Counted from the first letter of the stretch, positions 1-12,278 are shown. The stretch: 64,000 nt of DNA from Azospirillum melinis (GCF_013340935.1 NZ_WHOS01000031.1:1-64000); one strand, 5' to 3'. A program made the numbers and translations. The notes: a model not told the origin generated them from the letters alone.

Positions 1-164
1 CACCGGACCTGAAGCCTTGTGGTTGGGCCGCGGCCGGAGCGGAGCGGCAGCTGTGGGATCATGCGGACCATCGAAACGCTCCCCTGGTTAACGGCCCCCT
101 AATTCGGCGGCGGTGCGGCCTGTGACATCCGGCCTGTGACATCCCGCAAGTTCGGCGGCGGACC
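1..164. other. window edge, no gene recognised
   Basis: No convincing coding frame was seen. A short direct repeat (cctgtgacatcc) occurs twice near 118-142, close to the 3' end of the next gene. Too short and GC-rich to say more. Confidence 0.3.
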
Positions 165-1073
165 TCAGCGCCGCTTGGCCGCCGGGGTGCTGCCCAGCAT
201 GCTGCGCTGCGCCAGCATCGGGCGCGGCATCTGGCGGCCGCCCAGCACGCGGACCGGCACGGACTGCTCCAGCCGGTGCTTGTCGAACTGGTCGAAGATG
301 CGCAGCAGCGCCTCCGCCGTGCCCTCGCCATATTGGATGTCGGTGCGGGCGCGGCCCAGTTCCGTGCGCAGGCCGTCGCGCAGCCGGCCGAACAGCGCGT
401 CGAACAGCGTCTGGAAATGCTCCTCGGCGAAGACGAAATGGCGCTCGCGCAGCTGGTCGGTCATCCGCCGGATGAAGGTCTGGCGCTGCTGGTGGAACTG
501 GCGGAAGCGCAGCATCACCCGGATGAAGGGCGTGTCGGCCAGCACCGCCAGCGTTTCCTCATGCGCCAGCCGCTGCCAGACCTCGGCATCGCGGTCGGTT
601 CCCAGCCGGTTGAACAGGGCGATGACGCTGGCATTCATCGCTTCCCATTCCTTTTCGTAGAACAGGGCGGTCAGGGTCGATTGCAGGCCGGGAAGGATCA
701 CCTGGGGAAAGCTGGCGCCGGTGATCGGGTCCATGCTGTCGGGCAGCCGGGTGCGCAGGGCCGAAACCATCAGGCGGGTGACGAAGTCGCGGCGGCGCCC
801 GCCGGCCCCGATCTGCGGTGGCTCCTCCCCCATGGCTCCGGTGCCTCCGCCGCAGCCACCGCAACTGGACGCCGTGCAGGATTGGCAGATCGAGGCGAAC
901 AGCGGCAGCACCGACGGCCAGTGCGCCATCATCAACCCCATGGCGCGGGTGAATTCCTCGCGCGACAGGACGCCCTTGGCGGTGAATTGCGGCTCCAGCG
1001 CTTCCTGAAAGGTGCTGACCAGAGCCTGGGCCGTGCGATGGTGGCGTTCGAACGGCGGCTGATCGGCGGTCAT
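165..1073 (-). CDS. conserved hypothetical protein, Cys-rich motif
   Basis: A 302-residue protein that I do not recognise. No signal peptide or membrane segment is visible, so it is probably cytoplasmic. Near residues 63-74 is a cluster of four cysteines, CQSCTASSCGGC, followed by a Gly-rich stretch. This could bind a metal or form disulfides (inference only). The rest looks helical and charged, with many Arg, Gln and Phe and a basic C-terminus. It reads leftward on its own. Its start follows a promoter-like AT-richer stretch around 1140-1165. No function is proposed. Confidence 0.6.
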   Translation of the reverse strand: MTADQPPFERHHRTAQALVSTFQEALEPQFTAKGVLSREEFTRAMGLMMAHWPSVLPLFASICQSCTASSCGGCGGGTGAMGEEPPQIGAGGRRRDFVTRLMVSALRTRLPDSMDPITGASFPQVILPGLQSTLTALFYEKEWEAMNASVIALFNRLGTDRDAEVWQRLAHEETLAVLADTPFIRVMLRFRQFHQQRQTFIRRMTDQLRERHFVFAEEHFQTLFDALFGRLRDGLRTELGRARTDIQYGEGTAEALLRIFDQFDKHRLEQSVPVRVLGGRQMPRPMLAQRSMLGSTPAAKRR

Positions 1074-1240
1074 CCCACGCCCTCCCTCCCGGTGTATCCC
1101 AGCCGGCCGGCGACTGGGCCGGACGCGGTTACCGGAACAATTTATCCGGTATTTTATCTATCCTGGCTGTGACGGCCATCACAGGGCCGAGCCGGGACAG
1201 GGGGACAAGGGGGCGCGACAGGGGACGGCGGGCTGCGGGC

Positions 1241-1520
1241 AAAAAAAAGGGCCGCGTCCCAAATGGGCGCGGCCTTTAGTCTAGGGAGGAAACGCACTGC
1301 AAAATGCAGTAACGAGGCGGAGTTTAAGCCCACAGCCGTGTTAGCGGTACCACGGTTTTCGTATTGGTGCGGTGCGACATCCGCATAGCGCGGTATGGAA
1401 TAGAGTTTGGTTTGCCCACCCCCTATGCGGGAAGGCAGAGTTCTGCCCGTTTGGTGTGCAGGCGACCGCTTGCGGGTTGGGCGAACGATCGAATTCGAAA
1501 ATCATCGCGCTTTTGAATGT
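1241..1520 (-). ncRNA. candidate structured small RNA with own terminator
   Basis: This gap after lysK has no good ORF but several inverted repeats: CTGCA/TGCAG (1297-1309), CCGTG/CACGG (1336-1355), CCGCATAG/CTATGCGG (1381-1430) and the near-palindrome GGCAGAG/TTCTGCC (1434-1447). On the minus strand it ends in a GC-rich hairpin (1249-1274) followed by eight T. As lysK already has a terminator at 1530-1562, this second one suggests a separate leftward transcript. The family is unknown and the 5' end is a guess. Confidence 0.3.
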
Positions 1521-1529
1521 TCGTAAATG

Positions 1530-1562
1530 AAAAAGGGGAGCGTCTCGCGACACCCCCCTTTT
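1530..1562 (-). terminator. rho-independent terminator of lysK
   Basis: On the minus strand, just after the lysK stop, AAAAGGGG and CCCCTTTTT flank a TCGCGA-containing loop and end in a T run. Confidence 0.6.
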
Positions 1563-1586
1563 CCCAATCCGATGCGGACCGCAGCG

Positions 1587-3155
1587 TCAGGCCGCCAGCT
1601 TCTCGCGGATCAGCGCCTTGGTCTCCTCGATGCCGTAAAGCTGGATGAAGGAGCCCATGCGCGGGCCGGTGGTCTGGCCCAGCAGCACCTCGTAGAGCGC
1701 CTGGAACCAGGCGCGCAGTTCGGTGAAGCCGTGGGCCTTGCCGACCTCGAACACCTCGTTCTGGATGACGTCGGCGCGGGCGTCGGCCGGCACGCTGTCG
1801 AGCTTGACCAGCAGATCCTGCAAGGCCGCACGTTCGGCGTCGGTCGGCGCGCGGAACTGCTTGGTCGGCTTCACCTGATCCTGATAGTAGCGCACGGCAT
1901 AGCCGACCATGCTGTCGAGGAACGGGCTGTTCTCCGGCGTGGCGTCGGGCGCATAGCGGCGGATGAAGCCCCACATGGCGTCCTTGGTCTCGGCATTCGC
2001 CGCACCGGCCAGATTGAGCAGCAGGTTGAACGACACGTCGGAGCGCACCGCCGGCGGCTTGCCGTTGTGGATGTGCCAGGCCGGGTTCTCCAGCCTCTTC
2101 GCCGGCTCTTCGCCATGGACCCTGTCGACGAAGGTCAGATACTCGTCGACGGCGCGCGGGATGACGTCGAAATAGAGGCGCTTGGCCGACTTCGGCTTCT
2201 GGAACATGTAGAGGGCGAGGCTTTCCTGCGGCGCGTAGGCCAGCCATTCCTCCATCGTCAGGCCGTTGCCCTTCGACTTGGAGATCTTCTGGCCCTTGTC
2301 GTCGAGGAACAGCTCGTAATTGAAGCCCTCCGGCGGGGTGCCGCCGAGGATCCTGCAGATCTTGCCGGCGAGTTCGGCCGACGGGATCAGGTCCTTGCCG
2401 TACATCTCGTAATCGACGCCGAGGCCGAACCAGCGCATGCCCCAGTCGGGCTTCCATTGCAGCTTCACATGGCCGCCGGTGACCGGAAGCTCCACCTTCT
2501 TGCCGTCCTCGTCCTCGAAGACGATGGTGCCGGCATCGACGTTGCGCTCCAGCATCGGCACCTGGAGGACCCGGCCGGTCGAGGGGGAGACCGGCAGGAA
2601 GGGGCTGTAGGTGGCCTGACGCTCCGCACCCAGGGTGGGCAGCATCACCGCCATCACCTCGTCGTAATGGCGCAGGATGCCGAGCAGCGCCTCGTCGAAG
2701 CGGCCCGACTTGTACCAGTCGGTGGAGGACTGGAACTCGTACTCGAAGCCGAAGCTGTCGAGGAAGGCGCGCAGCCGGGCGTTGTTGTGGGCGCCGAAGC
2801 TGTCATGGGTGCCGAAAGGATCGGGCACCCGGGTCAGCGGCTTGCCCAGGTTGGCCGCCACCATCTCCTTGTTGGGGATGTTGTCGGGAACCTTGCGCAG
2901 CCCGTCCATGTCGTCCGAGAAGCAGAACAGCTTGGTCGGAATGTCGCTCATGGTCTGGAAGGCGTGGCGCACCATGCTGGTGCGCGCCACCTCGCCGAAG
3001 GTGCCGAGATGCGGCAGGCCCGACGGACCGTAACCGGTCTCGAACAGGACATAGCCTTTGGCGGGCGGAGCTTTCGCGAAGCGCGCGACCAGTTTGCGCG
3101 CCTCCTCGAACGGCCATGCCTTCGCCTGCAACGCCAGATCCCGTTCGCCGGTCAT
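1587..3155 (-). CDS. lysK: lysyl-tRNA synthetase, class I
   Basis: Charges tRNA-Lys with lysine using ATP in the cytoplasm. It is the archaeal-type class I enzyme common in alphaproteobacteria. With the start at 3155 it has 522 residues. The HIGH-type motif is PHLGT at 48-52 and the KMSKS motif is KISKS at 290-294, both intact; the Rossmann core is uninterrupted. I chose the Met at 3155 because AAAGGG lies 8 bases upstream; an in-frame upstream start at 3203 has no such site. It stands alone, with its own terminator at 1530-1562. Confidence 0.95.
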   Translation of the reverse strand: MTGERDLALQAKAWPFEEARKLVARFAKAPPAKGYVLFETGYGPSGLPHLGTFGEVARTSMVRHAFQTMSDIPTKLFCFSDDMDGLRKVPDNIPNKEMVAANLGKPLTRVPDPFGTHDSFGAHNNARLRAFLDSFGFEYEFQSSTDWYKSGRFDEALLGILRHYDEVMAVMLPTLGAERQATYSPFLPVSPSTGRVLQVPMLERNVDAGTIVFEDEDGKKVELPVTGGHVKLQWKPDWGMRWFGLGVDYEMYGKDLIPSAELAGKICRILGGTPPEGFNYELFLDDKGQKISKSKGNGLTMEEWLAYAPQESLALYMFQKPKSAKRLYFDVIPRAVDEYLTFVDRVHGEEPAKRLENPAWHIHNGKPPAVRSDVSFNLLLNLAGAANAETKDAMWGFIRRYAPDATPENSPFLDSMVGYAVRYYQDQVKPTKQFRAPTDAERAALQDLLVKLDSVPADARADVIQNEVFEVGKAHGFTELRAWFQALYEVLLGQTTGPRMGSFIQLYGIEETKALIREKLAA

Positions 3156-3374
3156 CGTCGGACCCTTTCGAAACCACAAAGATAAAGTTGGGAATGAGGG
3201 CAAAGACCCTAGGGCCGGGCGGGCGTGGCGTCAACCTTGGGTGTCCGGCCCGGGCGTCTGGCGGGGTAGGTGTTCCGGGCCACTTGCGGCACCCGGTCGG
3301 CCGGTCCATCCTGCGCGGCCCGCGGGATCGGCCCGCGGGGATCGTCCTTGCGGGCGTCGGTGGGGTTCGGGGTG

Positions 3375-3698
3375 ATGAGCTGGCTCTATCTGGTGGTGGC
3401 GATCCTGTTCGAGGTCGTCGGCACGTCGGCGATGAAGATGTCGGAGGGGATGACGCGGCTCGGCCCGGCGGCGGTCGTGGTGGTGTGCTACGGCATCGCC
3501 TTCCTGCTGCTGGCCAAGGCGCTGCGCACGATGGAGGTCGGCATCGCCTACGCCATCTGGTCGGCGACGGGCACCGCCGCCATCGCCGCCATCGGCGTCT
3601 TCGTGTTCGGCGAATCGCTCACGGTGATGAAGGTGGTCGGCATCCTGCTGATCGTCGCCGGTGTGATCAGCCTGCACATGGCGAGCGGACCGGCGTGA
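3375..3698 (+). CDS. small multidrug resistance (EmrE/Sug-type) efflux protein
   Basis: A 107-residue inner-membrane protein with four hydrophobic segments, the usual SMR length. The essential membrane glutamate is in TM1 (ILFEVVGTSAMKMSEG), and TM3 carries the AYAIWSATG signature. SMR proteins exchange protons for cationic drugs or guanidinium as antiparallel dimers. The start at 3375 gives the family-length N-terminus MSWLYLVVA; the longer upstream frame is not family-like. It diverges from lysK. Whether it is a drug or guanidinium exporter cannot be told from the sequence. Confidence 0.9.
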   Translation: MSWLYLVVAILFEVVGTSAMKMSEGMTRLGPAAVVVVCYGIAFLLLAKALRTMEVGIAYAIWSATGTAAIAAIGVFVFGESLTVMKVVGILLIVAGVISLHMASGPA

Positions 3699-3749
3699 CC
3701 GCGATAGTTAGGCGTTGACCTAAGTGTTCTTCGCCGGTAGGGTGCCGTC

Positions 3750-4088
3750 ATGGATGCGGCACTCGATCTGACATTCCGGGCGCTGGCGGATCCCACGCGC
3801 CGGGCGGTCGTCCAGGCGCTCGGGCATGGCCCGGCGACGGTGGGCGACCTCGCGAAACCCTTCGACATGGCTCTGCCGAGCTTTCTCCAGCACCTGAAGA
3901 TGCTGGAGGAGAGCGGACTCGTCGAAACGCGGAAGGTCGGTCGGGTGCGCACCTGCACGCTGAAGCCTGAGGCTCTGGCGGCCGCGGAAAGCTGGCTGGA
4001 AGAGCAGCGGAGCCTTTGGACAAAGCGGTTCGACCAACTGGACAGCCTGGTGCTGGACCTGAAGCAGAAGGAGGAAGAGGACCCATGA
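3750..4088 (+). CDS. ArsR-family winged-helix regulator
   Basis: A 112-residue DNA-binding protein. It opens with the typical FRALADPTRRAVVQAL helix, followed by a recognition helix (SFLQHLKMLEESGLVETRKVGRVRTC). No ArsR-type metal-binding Cys pair is present; the single Cys is in the wing. This fits the metal-independent subgroup encoded beside SRPBCC genes. Its stop overlaps the next start (ATGA), so the two are probably translationally coupled. By family analogy it represses its own operon. Confidence 0.88.
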   Translation: MDAALDLTFRALADPTRRAVVQALGHGPATVGDLAKPFDMALPSFLQHLKMLEESGLVETRKVGRVRTCTLKPEALAAAESWLEEQRSLWTKRFDQLDSLVLDLKQKEEEDP

Positions 4089-4570
4089 CCGTTCCGACCG
4101 CCGCCGCCGTCTTCGATCCGCGGCTCGACCTTGAACTGAAGCGTGAGGTATCGGTTCCGCCGAGGCTGCTCTGGCGGGCCTGGACCGAGCCCGATCTCTT
4201 GATGAAGTGGTTCACGCCGGCACCCTGGCGGACCACCGCCTGCGAGATCGACCTGAAGCCCGGCGGCAAGTTCCGTACGGTGATGGAAGGGCCGAACGGC
4301 GAGAGGAACGACAATATGGGGTGCTTCCTTGCCGTGGAGCACGAGAAGCTTCTGGTCTTCACCTCCGCCCTCGGGCCGGGCTACCGCCCCACCGACAACG
4401 GCTTCATGACCGCATCCGTCATCTTCGAGCCGACGGCCGAAGGCACCCTCTATACCGCCATCGCACTTCACAAGGACGAAGCGGCGAAAAAGACGCATGA
4501 GGACATGGGCTTCCATCTGGGCTGGAACACGGCGCTCGACCAGCTCGTCGCGCTGGCGAAAGACCTCTGA
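4085..4570 (+). CDS. SRPBCC/AHSA1-domain protein
   Basis: A 161-residue cytoplasmic protein of the START-like helix-grip fold (Activator of Hsp90 ATPase homologue-1 type). Family signatures seen include SVPPRLLWRAWTEPDLLMKWF near residue 22 and the PGGKF turn. The start at 4085 overlaps the stop of the ArsR-type gene by 4 bases. Such ArsR-SRPBCC pairs are common. The fold binds hydrophobic small ligands, but the ligand here is unknown. Confidence 0.85.
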   Translation: MTVPTAAAVFDPRLDLELKREVSVPPRLLWRAWTEPDLLMKWFTPAPWRTTACEIDLKPGGKFRTVMEGPNGERNDNMGCFLAVEHEKLLVFTSALGPGYRPTDNGFMTASVIFEPTAEGTLYTAIALHKDEAAKKTHEDMGFHLGWNTALDQLVALAKDL

Positions 4571-4639
4571 CGGTCCATGCCGTTGCAGTGAACGGACCTT
4601 CGCATTGGGCCGGCTCCGGTTCGTTGCGAAAGTCCGGTT

Positions 4640-7282
4640 CTACACCCCGACCTTGAACGGGTTCACCTGCCGGGCGGCGCGCTCCACCGCTTCGGCGGGG
4701 CCGGGGCGGCCGAGGAAATAGCCCTGGGCGAAGTCGCAGTTCAGGCCGCGCAGGGCCTCCAGCGTCTCGGCATCCTCCACGCCTTCCGCCACGGCGGTCA
4801 GGTTCAGGCTGTGGGCCATCTGGATGACGGCGGCGGTGATCTTGGCGCTGTCGTGGTTGCGGGTGAGGTCGGCGACGAAACCGCGGTCGATCTTCAGCTT
4901 GTCCACCGCCAGACGGCCGATGTAGGACAGGTTGGAATAGCCGGTGCCGAAATCGTCGATCGACACCTGCACCCCCATCGCCTTGATCCGTCTCAGATTG
5001 TCCATCACCACATCGGTGTTCTGGATCAGCATCGATTCGGTCAGCTCCAGCTCCAGCAGCAGCGGGTCGAGCCCGCTGTCGCTCAGCGCCCCCGTCACCG
5101 TACGGACGAGGTCGCTGCGCTGAAGCTGCAAGGCCGACAGGTTGACCGCCACCGACAGCGCCAGCCCCTGGGCGTGCCATTGCGCCGCCTGCCGGCAGGC
5201 CTCGGTCAGCACCCAGGCGCCGATCGGCACGATCAGGCCGCTGTCCTCGGCGATCGGGATGAAATCGCCGGGTGGGACCATGCCCTTGTCCGGGTGGTTC
5301 CAGCGCACCAGTGCCTCCGCACCGGTCACGGCTCCGGTCTCCAGGCTGACCTGCGGCTGGTAATGGATCAGGAACTCCCCCCGCTCCAGCGCACGGCGCA
5401 GGCCGCTGCGGGTGGACAGGTGGGCCACCGCCTCGGCGTTCATCGCCTCGGCATAGAAGCGGTGGGTGTCGCGGCCGGCCGCCTTGGCGTGGTGGAGCGC
5501 GGTGTCGGCGTTCTTCAGCAGGGTGGCGAAGTCCTTCCCGTCGGCCGGGGCCATGGCCACGCCCGACGACAGGGTGAGGATCAGTTCCTGTCCGCCGACC
5601 TGGAAGGGGGCGGCCATCGCCTCGTGCAGGGAAGCGACGGTTTCCACCACCGTGTCGATGTCGGGCTTGCCGGACAGCAGCAGGATGAACTCGTCGCCGC
5701 CGCCGCGGCTGACCGTGTCGGTCTCGCGCACCGCCGCCTTCAGCCGGTCCGCGACCGCGCGCAGCAGCGCGTCGCCGACGGCGTGGCCCAGGCTGTCGTT
5801 CACGGTCTTGAAGCGGTCCAGCCCGCAGGCGACCAGCGCCACCAGCCGGCCGTTGCGCTCCGACCGCGCCAGGGCCTGTTCGGTGCGGTCCTGCACCAGG
5901 ATGCGGTTGGGCAGCAGGGTCAGCGCGTCGTGGCGCGACAGATACTCCATCCGCTCCTGCGCCGCCTTGCGTTCAGTGATGTCGCGGATGAGAACGAGAA
6001 CCCGGCGGTCGTTGCCGTCGATGACGGCGCGCCGCATGCTGACCTCCACCCAGAACAGCGACCCGTCCAGCCGGCGGGCATGCCATTCGAACAGTTGCGG
6101 TTCGCCGTCGGCCGCCTTGCGGATCCACGCCGCCGCCTCGTTGCGCGTGTAGGGCGGCGTGCCGGAGCTGAGCATCCCGGCGGTGATGTCCGAAAGCGGC
6201 AGGCCTTCCACCCGGTACATCTCCATCATCCTGCGGTTGGCTTCCAGGATGGAGCCGCTGTCCAGGTCGTGGATGAAGATGGCGTCGGTGACGCTGTCGA
6301 AGATGGTGCGGACGCGCTCCTCGCTGGCGGTCAGGGCGGCGACCGCGGTGCGCAGGCTCTCGGTCTTGCTTTCGACCTGCCGGCGCAGCAGCAGGACCCA
6401 CACCAGCGCACCGGCGCCCAGGACGGCCAGCCCGGCCAGAAGCTTGACCAGCAGATCCATCGTCTGCGGGCTGACCATGCCGGTGAGCGGGCGGCCGAGC
6501 CAGCGCTCGTCCACCGCCTTGCGCTCGTCCGCGGTGATGCGGGCGAAGCCGTCGGCGATCAGGCGGAACAGGGCGGCGTTGCCCTTGCGCACCGCCCAGT
6601 GCAGTTCGCCGGTGTAGAGCGGCTCGGTGTAGCGGAAGCGCCCCTGCACCCCGCGCTTGGTCATGTAATAGCGGGCCGAGGGATCGTCCATGCAGAAGAC
6701 CCGGCTTTCCTGGCGCGAGGCGGCCTCGACCATCGCCTCGAAACCGGGATAGCGCTGGAAGGCGGTGATGCCCTGGTCGGTCAGCCATTCGATGCAGAAG
6801 TCGCTGTCCTTCACCCCGACCGTGAAGGCGCGCAGCGAATCCACCCCGGTGATGCCGCTGAGGTCGGCGCTGAACCAGATCGGCACGTCAACGCGGGCAT
6901 AGGGCTTGGAGAAATCGTAGATCGCCTCGCGGGCGCTGTTGCGGAAGATGGTCTCGATGACGTCGGCGTCGCCCCTGTCCATCGCCTGCCGGGCGAGACC
7001 CCAGTCGAGCGGCATCATCCGCACCGGGATGCCGGTCTTCTGCGACCACAGCATCCACATGTCCTTCACGATGCCGACATGGGTGCCGTCCGGCGTGTGG
7101 AAGCTGTAGGGCGGGTAATTGTTGTCCAGCGTCACCCGGATCTCGGCCGGGCGGGGGCCGGTCTCCGGAAGCTGTGCCGGCACCGGCGTGTTGATCGCCG
7201 CCGCCGGGTCGCCGGCCAGAAGCGACAGCAGCAGGATCGCCAGCAGCCGCGCGACCGCGGTCCGCGCGCTGCGGATCGCCAT
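4640..7282 (-). CDS. membrane sensor with SBP_bac_3, PAS, GGDEF and EAL domains
   Basis: A c-di-GMP signalling protein of 880 residues from the start at 7282. It has a signal peptide (about 1-29), a periplasmic solute-binding type 3 domain (46-265), one membrane segment (about 275-300) and a PAS domain (322-438). The GGDEF domain has an intact GGDEF at 528-532 and an inhibitory RETD site five residues before it. The EAL domain has EAL at 656-658, DDFGTGYS and QGYFLG. Both catalytic motifs look active, so it may make and/or degrade c-di-GMP in response to an amino-acid-like ligand. I prefer 7282 because the signal peptide then starts properly and AAGG lies upstream; 7303 or 7399 are possible. 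Confidence 0.88.
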   Translation of the reverse strand: MAIRSARTAVARLLAILLLSLLAGDPAAAINTPVPAQLPETGPRPAEIRVTLDNNYPPYSFHTPDGTHVGIVKDMWMLWSQKTGIPVRMMPLDWGLARQAMDRGDADVIETIFRNSAREAIYDFSKPYARVDVPIWFSADLSGITGVDSLRAFTVGVKDSDFCIEWLTDQGITAFQRYPGFEAMVEAASRQESRVFCMDDPSARYYMTKRGVQGRFRYTEPLYTGELHWAVRKGNAALFRLIADGFARITADERKAVDERWLGRPLTGMVSPQTMDLLVKLLAGLAVLGAGALVWVLLLRRQVESKTESLRTAVAALTASEERVRTIFDSVTDAIFIHDLDSGSILEANRRMMEMYRVEGLPLSDITAGMLSSGTPPYTRNEAAAWIRKAADGEPQLFEWHARRLDGSLFWVEVSMRRAVIDGNDRRVLVLIRDITERKAAQERMEYLSRHDALTLLPNRILVQDRTEQALARSERNGRLVALVACGLDRFKTVNDSLGHAVGDALLRAVADRLKAAVRETDTVSRGGGDEFILLLSGKPDIDTVVETVASLHEAMAAPFQVGGQELILTLSSGVAMAPADGKDFATLLKNADTALHHAKAAGRDTHRFYAEAMNAEAVAHLSTRSGLRRALERGEFLIHYQPQVSLETGAVTGAEALVRWNHPDKGMVPPGDFIPIAEDSGLIVPIGAWVLTEACRQAAQWHAQGLALSVAVNLSALQLQRSDLVRTVTGALSDSGLDPLLLELELTESMLIQNTDVVMDNLRRIKAMGVQVSIDDFGTGYSNLSYIGRLAVDKLKIDRGFVADLTRNHDSAKITAAVIQMAHSLNLTAVAEGVEDAETLEALRGLNCDFAQGYFLGRPGPAEAVERAARQVNPFKVGV

Positions 7283-7524
7283 GGGGATCGCCTTGGGGCT
7301 CATGGAGGCGCCCCGGCCGGAACAGTCGATGGGCAGCGCGTGGCGGACATGGACATGGCCCTTGCCGAGGTCATGGACAGCGCAGGCGTGTGAGGCCATC
7401 TCCTCGCCGCCATCGCCAGCTTATCCAAGAGGGTAACCCGTTCGACAAGCTGCGGCAACGAAGGGTTCTCGCGCGCTTGTGACAAGCTCCCGCGCCGATG
7501 GCAGCCGGTGCGCCCGGCAAGGGA

Positions 7525-7998
7525 TCAGGGAGAGCGGTCGGCGGGCGGGGCGGCGGGCCGGGGGGTGGACTGATTGCCGGCCCGGTCGTTCGCCTGGGCG
7601 CGCAGGGCGTCGCGGATTTCCTCCAGCAGCTGTTCCTGCCGCGGCGGCGTTTTCAGCGTTTCCTTGTGCAGGATGTGCAGCCGGTTGACCTGCCGGACGA
7701 TCAGGAACAGGGCGCCCGACACGATCAGGAAATTGATGCAGGCATTGATGAAGCGGCCATAGTTGACGGTGGCCGCACCCGCCTGTTCGGCGGCCTGGAG
7801 CGAATCGAACCGGCCGCCGGACAGGCTGAAGAAATAGTTGGAGAAGTCGATGCCGCCCATGACCCAGCCGATGGGCGGCATCAGGATGTCCTTGACCAGG
7901 GAATTGACGATTCCCGTAAAGGCGGCACCGATGATGATGCCGACCGCCAGCTCCACGACATTGCCGCGGCTGATGAATTTCTTGAATTCTTCGAACAT
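7525..7998 (-). CDS. mscL: large-conductance mechanosensitive channel
   Basis: A pentameric inner-membrane channel that opens under membrane tension and releases solutes in hypo-osmotic shock. The N-terminal amphipathic helix and TM1 are classic: MFEEFKKFISRGNVVELAVG, then GAAFTGIVNSLVKD. TM2 is INFLIVSGALFLIV. The C-terminal helix contains LLEEIRDAL, followed by a Pro-rich tail. I chose Met 7998, which gives the normal MscL N-terminus and has GGGA upstream; the longer start at 8022 has no clear ribosome-binding site. It follows secA, separated by a strong hairpin. Confidence 0.93.
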   Translation of the reverse strand: MFEEFKKFISRGNVVELAVGIIIGAAFTGIVNSLVKDILMPPIGWVMGGIDFSNYFFSLSGGRFDSLQAAEQAGAATVNYGRFINACINFLIVSGALFLIVRQVNRLHILHKETLKTPPRQEQLLEEIRDALRAQANDRAGNQSTPRPAAPPADRSP

Positions 7999-8061
7999 GG
8001 CGTCCCGTTTCTCCGTGGTCATGGAAGGGAAACGGGACGGAGCAGGGATGGTTTCATAAGG

Positions 8062-8099
8062 CCCCCTCTTCCCCCGGACAGGATCGGGGGAAGAGGGGG
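8062..8099 (-). terminator. strong hairpin after secA
   Basis: A perfect 15-bp stem with an 8-base loop sits between secA and mscL, just past the secA stop. It lacks a T run, so it may be a weak terminator or an RNA-stabilising structure. Confidence 0.5.
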
Positions 8100-8113
8100 G
8101 GAGACTTCGGCCC

Positions 8114-10861
<2,748 letters not shown>

Positions 10862-11300
10862 GAAAACCTCGGGAGTAAAGCGGAATGTGGGCCAGCCTAT
10901 CGACGGGTCTCACATAGGACTATGGCAAGGCGCTGTCAACGAGACCGGGCCGGCGGGGGCTCGGTTGCGGCATTTGCGCAGACGGTTCAGCGGGGACGGC
11001 ATGGCCGTCCGTCATGGCTGCCCGGCATGACCGTTTGATGAATTCGCGTCCAGAATGCGCCGCGGCGGTTGGCTGGCGCCGGTGGGGGCTGGTATCCCCT
11101 GCGGCGGAACACAGCTAATGGGCGGTGGCCGCGCGCGGGACAATGGGGACCCTTGCCCCGCGCGGCTTAGCCATGCTTAATCCCCTGCGGAATCGGGCGC
11201 GGAGCGGCGGATGGCTCCGATGCCGCAGACCATGCGAAACGGGCGCCGGCCCATCGGCCGCCCATTTGTGAAGCATCCGCCGGAAGGAAACAGACACGCC
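10862..11300. other. divergent intergenic region between secA and the parvulin gene
   Basis: Contains the promoters of both divergent genes. No convincing ORF or RNA was seen. GGAAGGAAA at 11282-11290 is the ribosome-binding site of the rightward gene. Confidence 0.4.
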
Positions 11301-12278
11301 ATGGTTCAACGAGTGTTCCGCACCGCGCTCCTGTCGGTCGCCGCCTGCGGCATCGCGCTGGCCGCCCATGCCCAGACGCCGGCTCCCGCCACCCCGGCGC
11401 CGGTCGCTCCGGCCCCGGCTGCCGCCGCTCCGGCTCCGGCCGCCCCGGCCGATCCGGTGGTCGCCCGCGTCAACGGCGAGGAGCTGCACAAGTCGGACGT
11501 CACCCGCATGGTCTCGCAGCTGCCGCCGCAGGTGCAGCAGATGCCGATCGAGATGATCTATCCGGCGGTGATCGACCAGCTGGTCAGCGGCAAGCTGGTC
11601 TCCTCGGCCGGCTACAAGGCCGGTCTGGCCGATTCGGCCGAGGTGAAGGACGAGATCAAGCGCGCCGAGGAGCGCGCGGTGCAGCGCGCCTATATTCAGA
11701 AGGAAATCAAGGCCCGCGTGACGCCCGAGGCGCTGAACAAGGCCTATCAGGAATACCTGAAGGAGAACCCGGCACAGGAGGAGGTCAAGGCCGCCCACAT
11801 CCTGGTCGAGAAGGAAGACGAGGCCAAGGCCATCATCGCCCAGCTGAAGAAGGGCGGCGATTTCGCCAAGCTGGCCAAGGAGAAGTCCAAGGACGCCGCC
11901 GCGGCGGCCCAGGGCGGCGACCTCGGCTACTTCACCAAGGACGCGATGGTCGAACCCTTCGCCAACGCCGCCTTCGCCATGAAGCCGGGTGAGATCAGCA
12001 AGGAGCCGGTCAAGACCCAGTTCGGCTATCACATCATCAAGGTCGAGGACAAGCGGACCCAGCCGCAGCCGACGCTCGACGAAGTGAAGCCGCAGCTGGA
12101 GCAGACCCTGTCGAAGGACATGGTCACCGCGCTCGTCGAGGAACTGCGCGGCAAGGCGAAGATCGAGACCTTCCAGCTCGACGGCTCGCCGATGCCGAAG
12201 GAAGAGCCGGCCGCTGCTCCGGCCACCCCGGCCCCGGCCCCGGCGCCTGCCGCTCCGGCGGAACCGGCGAAGAAGTAA
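11301..12278 (+). CDS. periplasmic peptidyl-prolyl cis-trans isomerase (parvulin, PpiC/SurA-like)
   Basis: A 325-residue exported foldase. It has a signal peptide (about 1-24, ending AHA), an Ala/Pro linker, a SurA-N-like helical part (about 55-155) and one rotamase domain at about 165-255. Parvulin signatures seen are AAHILV, GGDLGYF and FGYHIIKVED. The C-terminal tail is again Ala/Pro-rich and could span the periplasm or cell wall. The start has a clear GGAAGG site. The reaction is prolyl isomerisation in outer-membrane or secreted proteins. Natural substrates are unknown. Confidence 0.9.
   Translation: MVQRVFRTALLSVAACGIALAAHAQTPAPATPAPVAPAPAAAAPAPAAPADPVVARVNGEELHKSDVTRMVSQLPPQVQQMPIEMIYPAVIDQLVSGKLVSSAGYKAGLADSAEVKDEIKRAEERAVQRAYIQKEIKARVTPEALNKAYQEYLKENPAQEEVKAAHILVEKEDEAKAIIAQLKKGGDFAKLAKEKSKDAAAAAQGGDLGYFTKDAMVEPFANAAFAMKPGEISKEPVKTQFGYHIIKVEDKRTQPQPTLDEVKPQLEQTLSKDMVTALVEELRGKAKIETFQLDGSPMPKEEPAAAPATPAPAPAPAAPAEPAKK

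Noticed and set aside
4811..7393. 860-codon plus-strand frame opposite the GGDEF-EAL gene
   Set aside because: Antisense shadow, His/Gly/Arg-rich, no domain.
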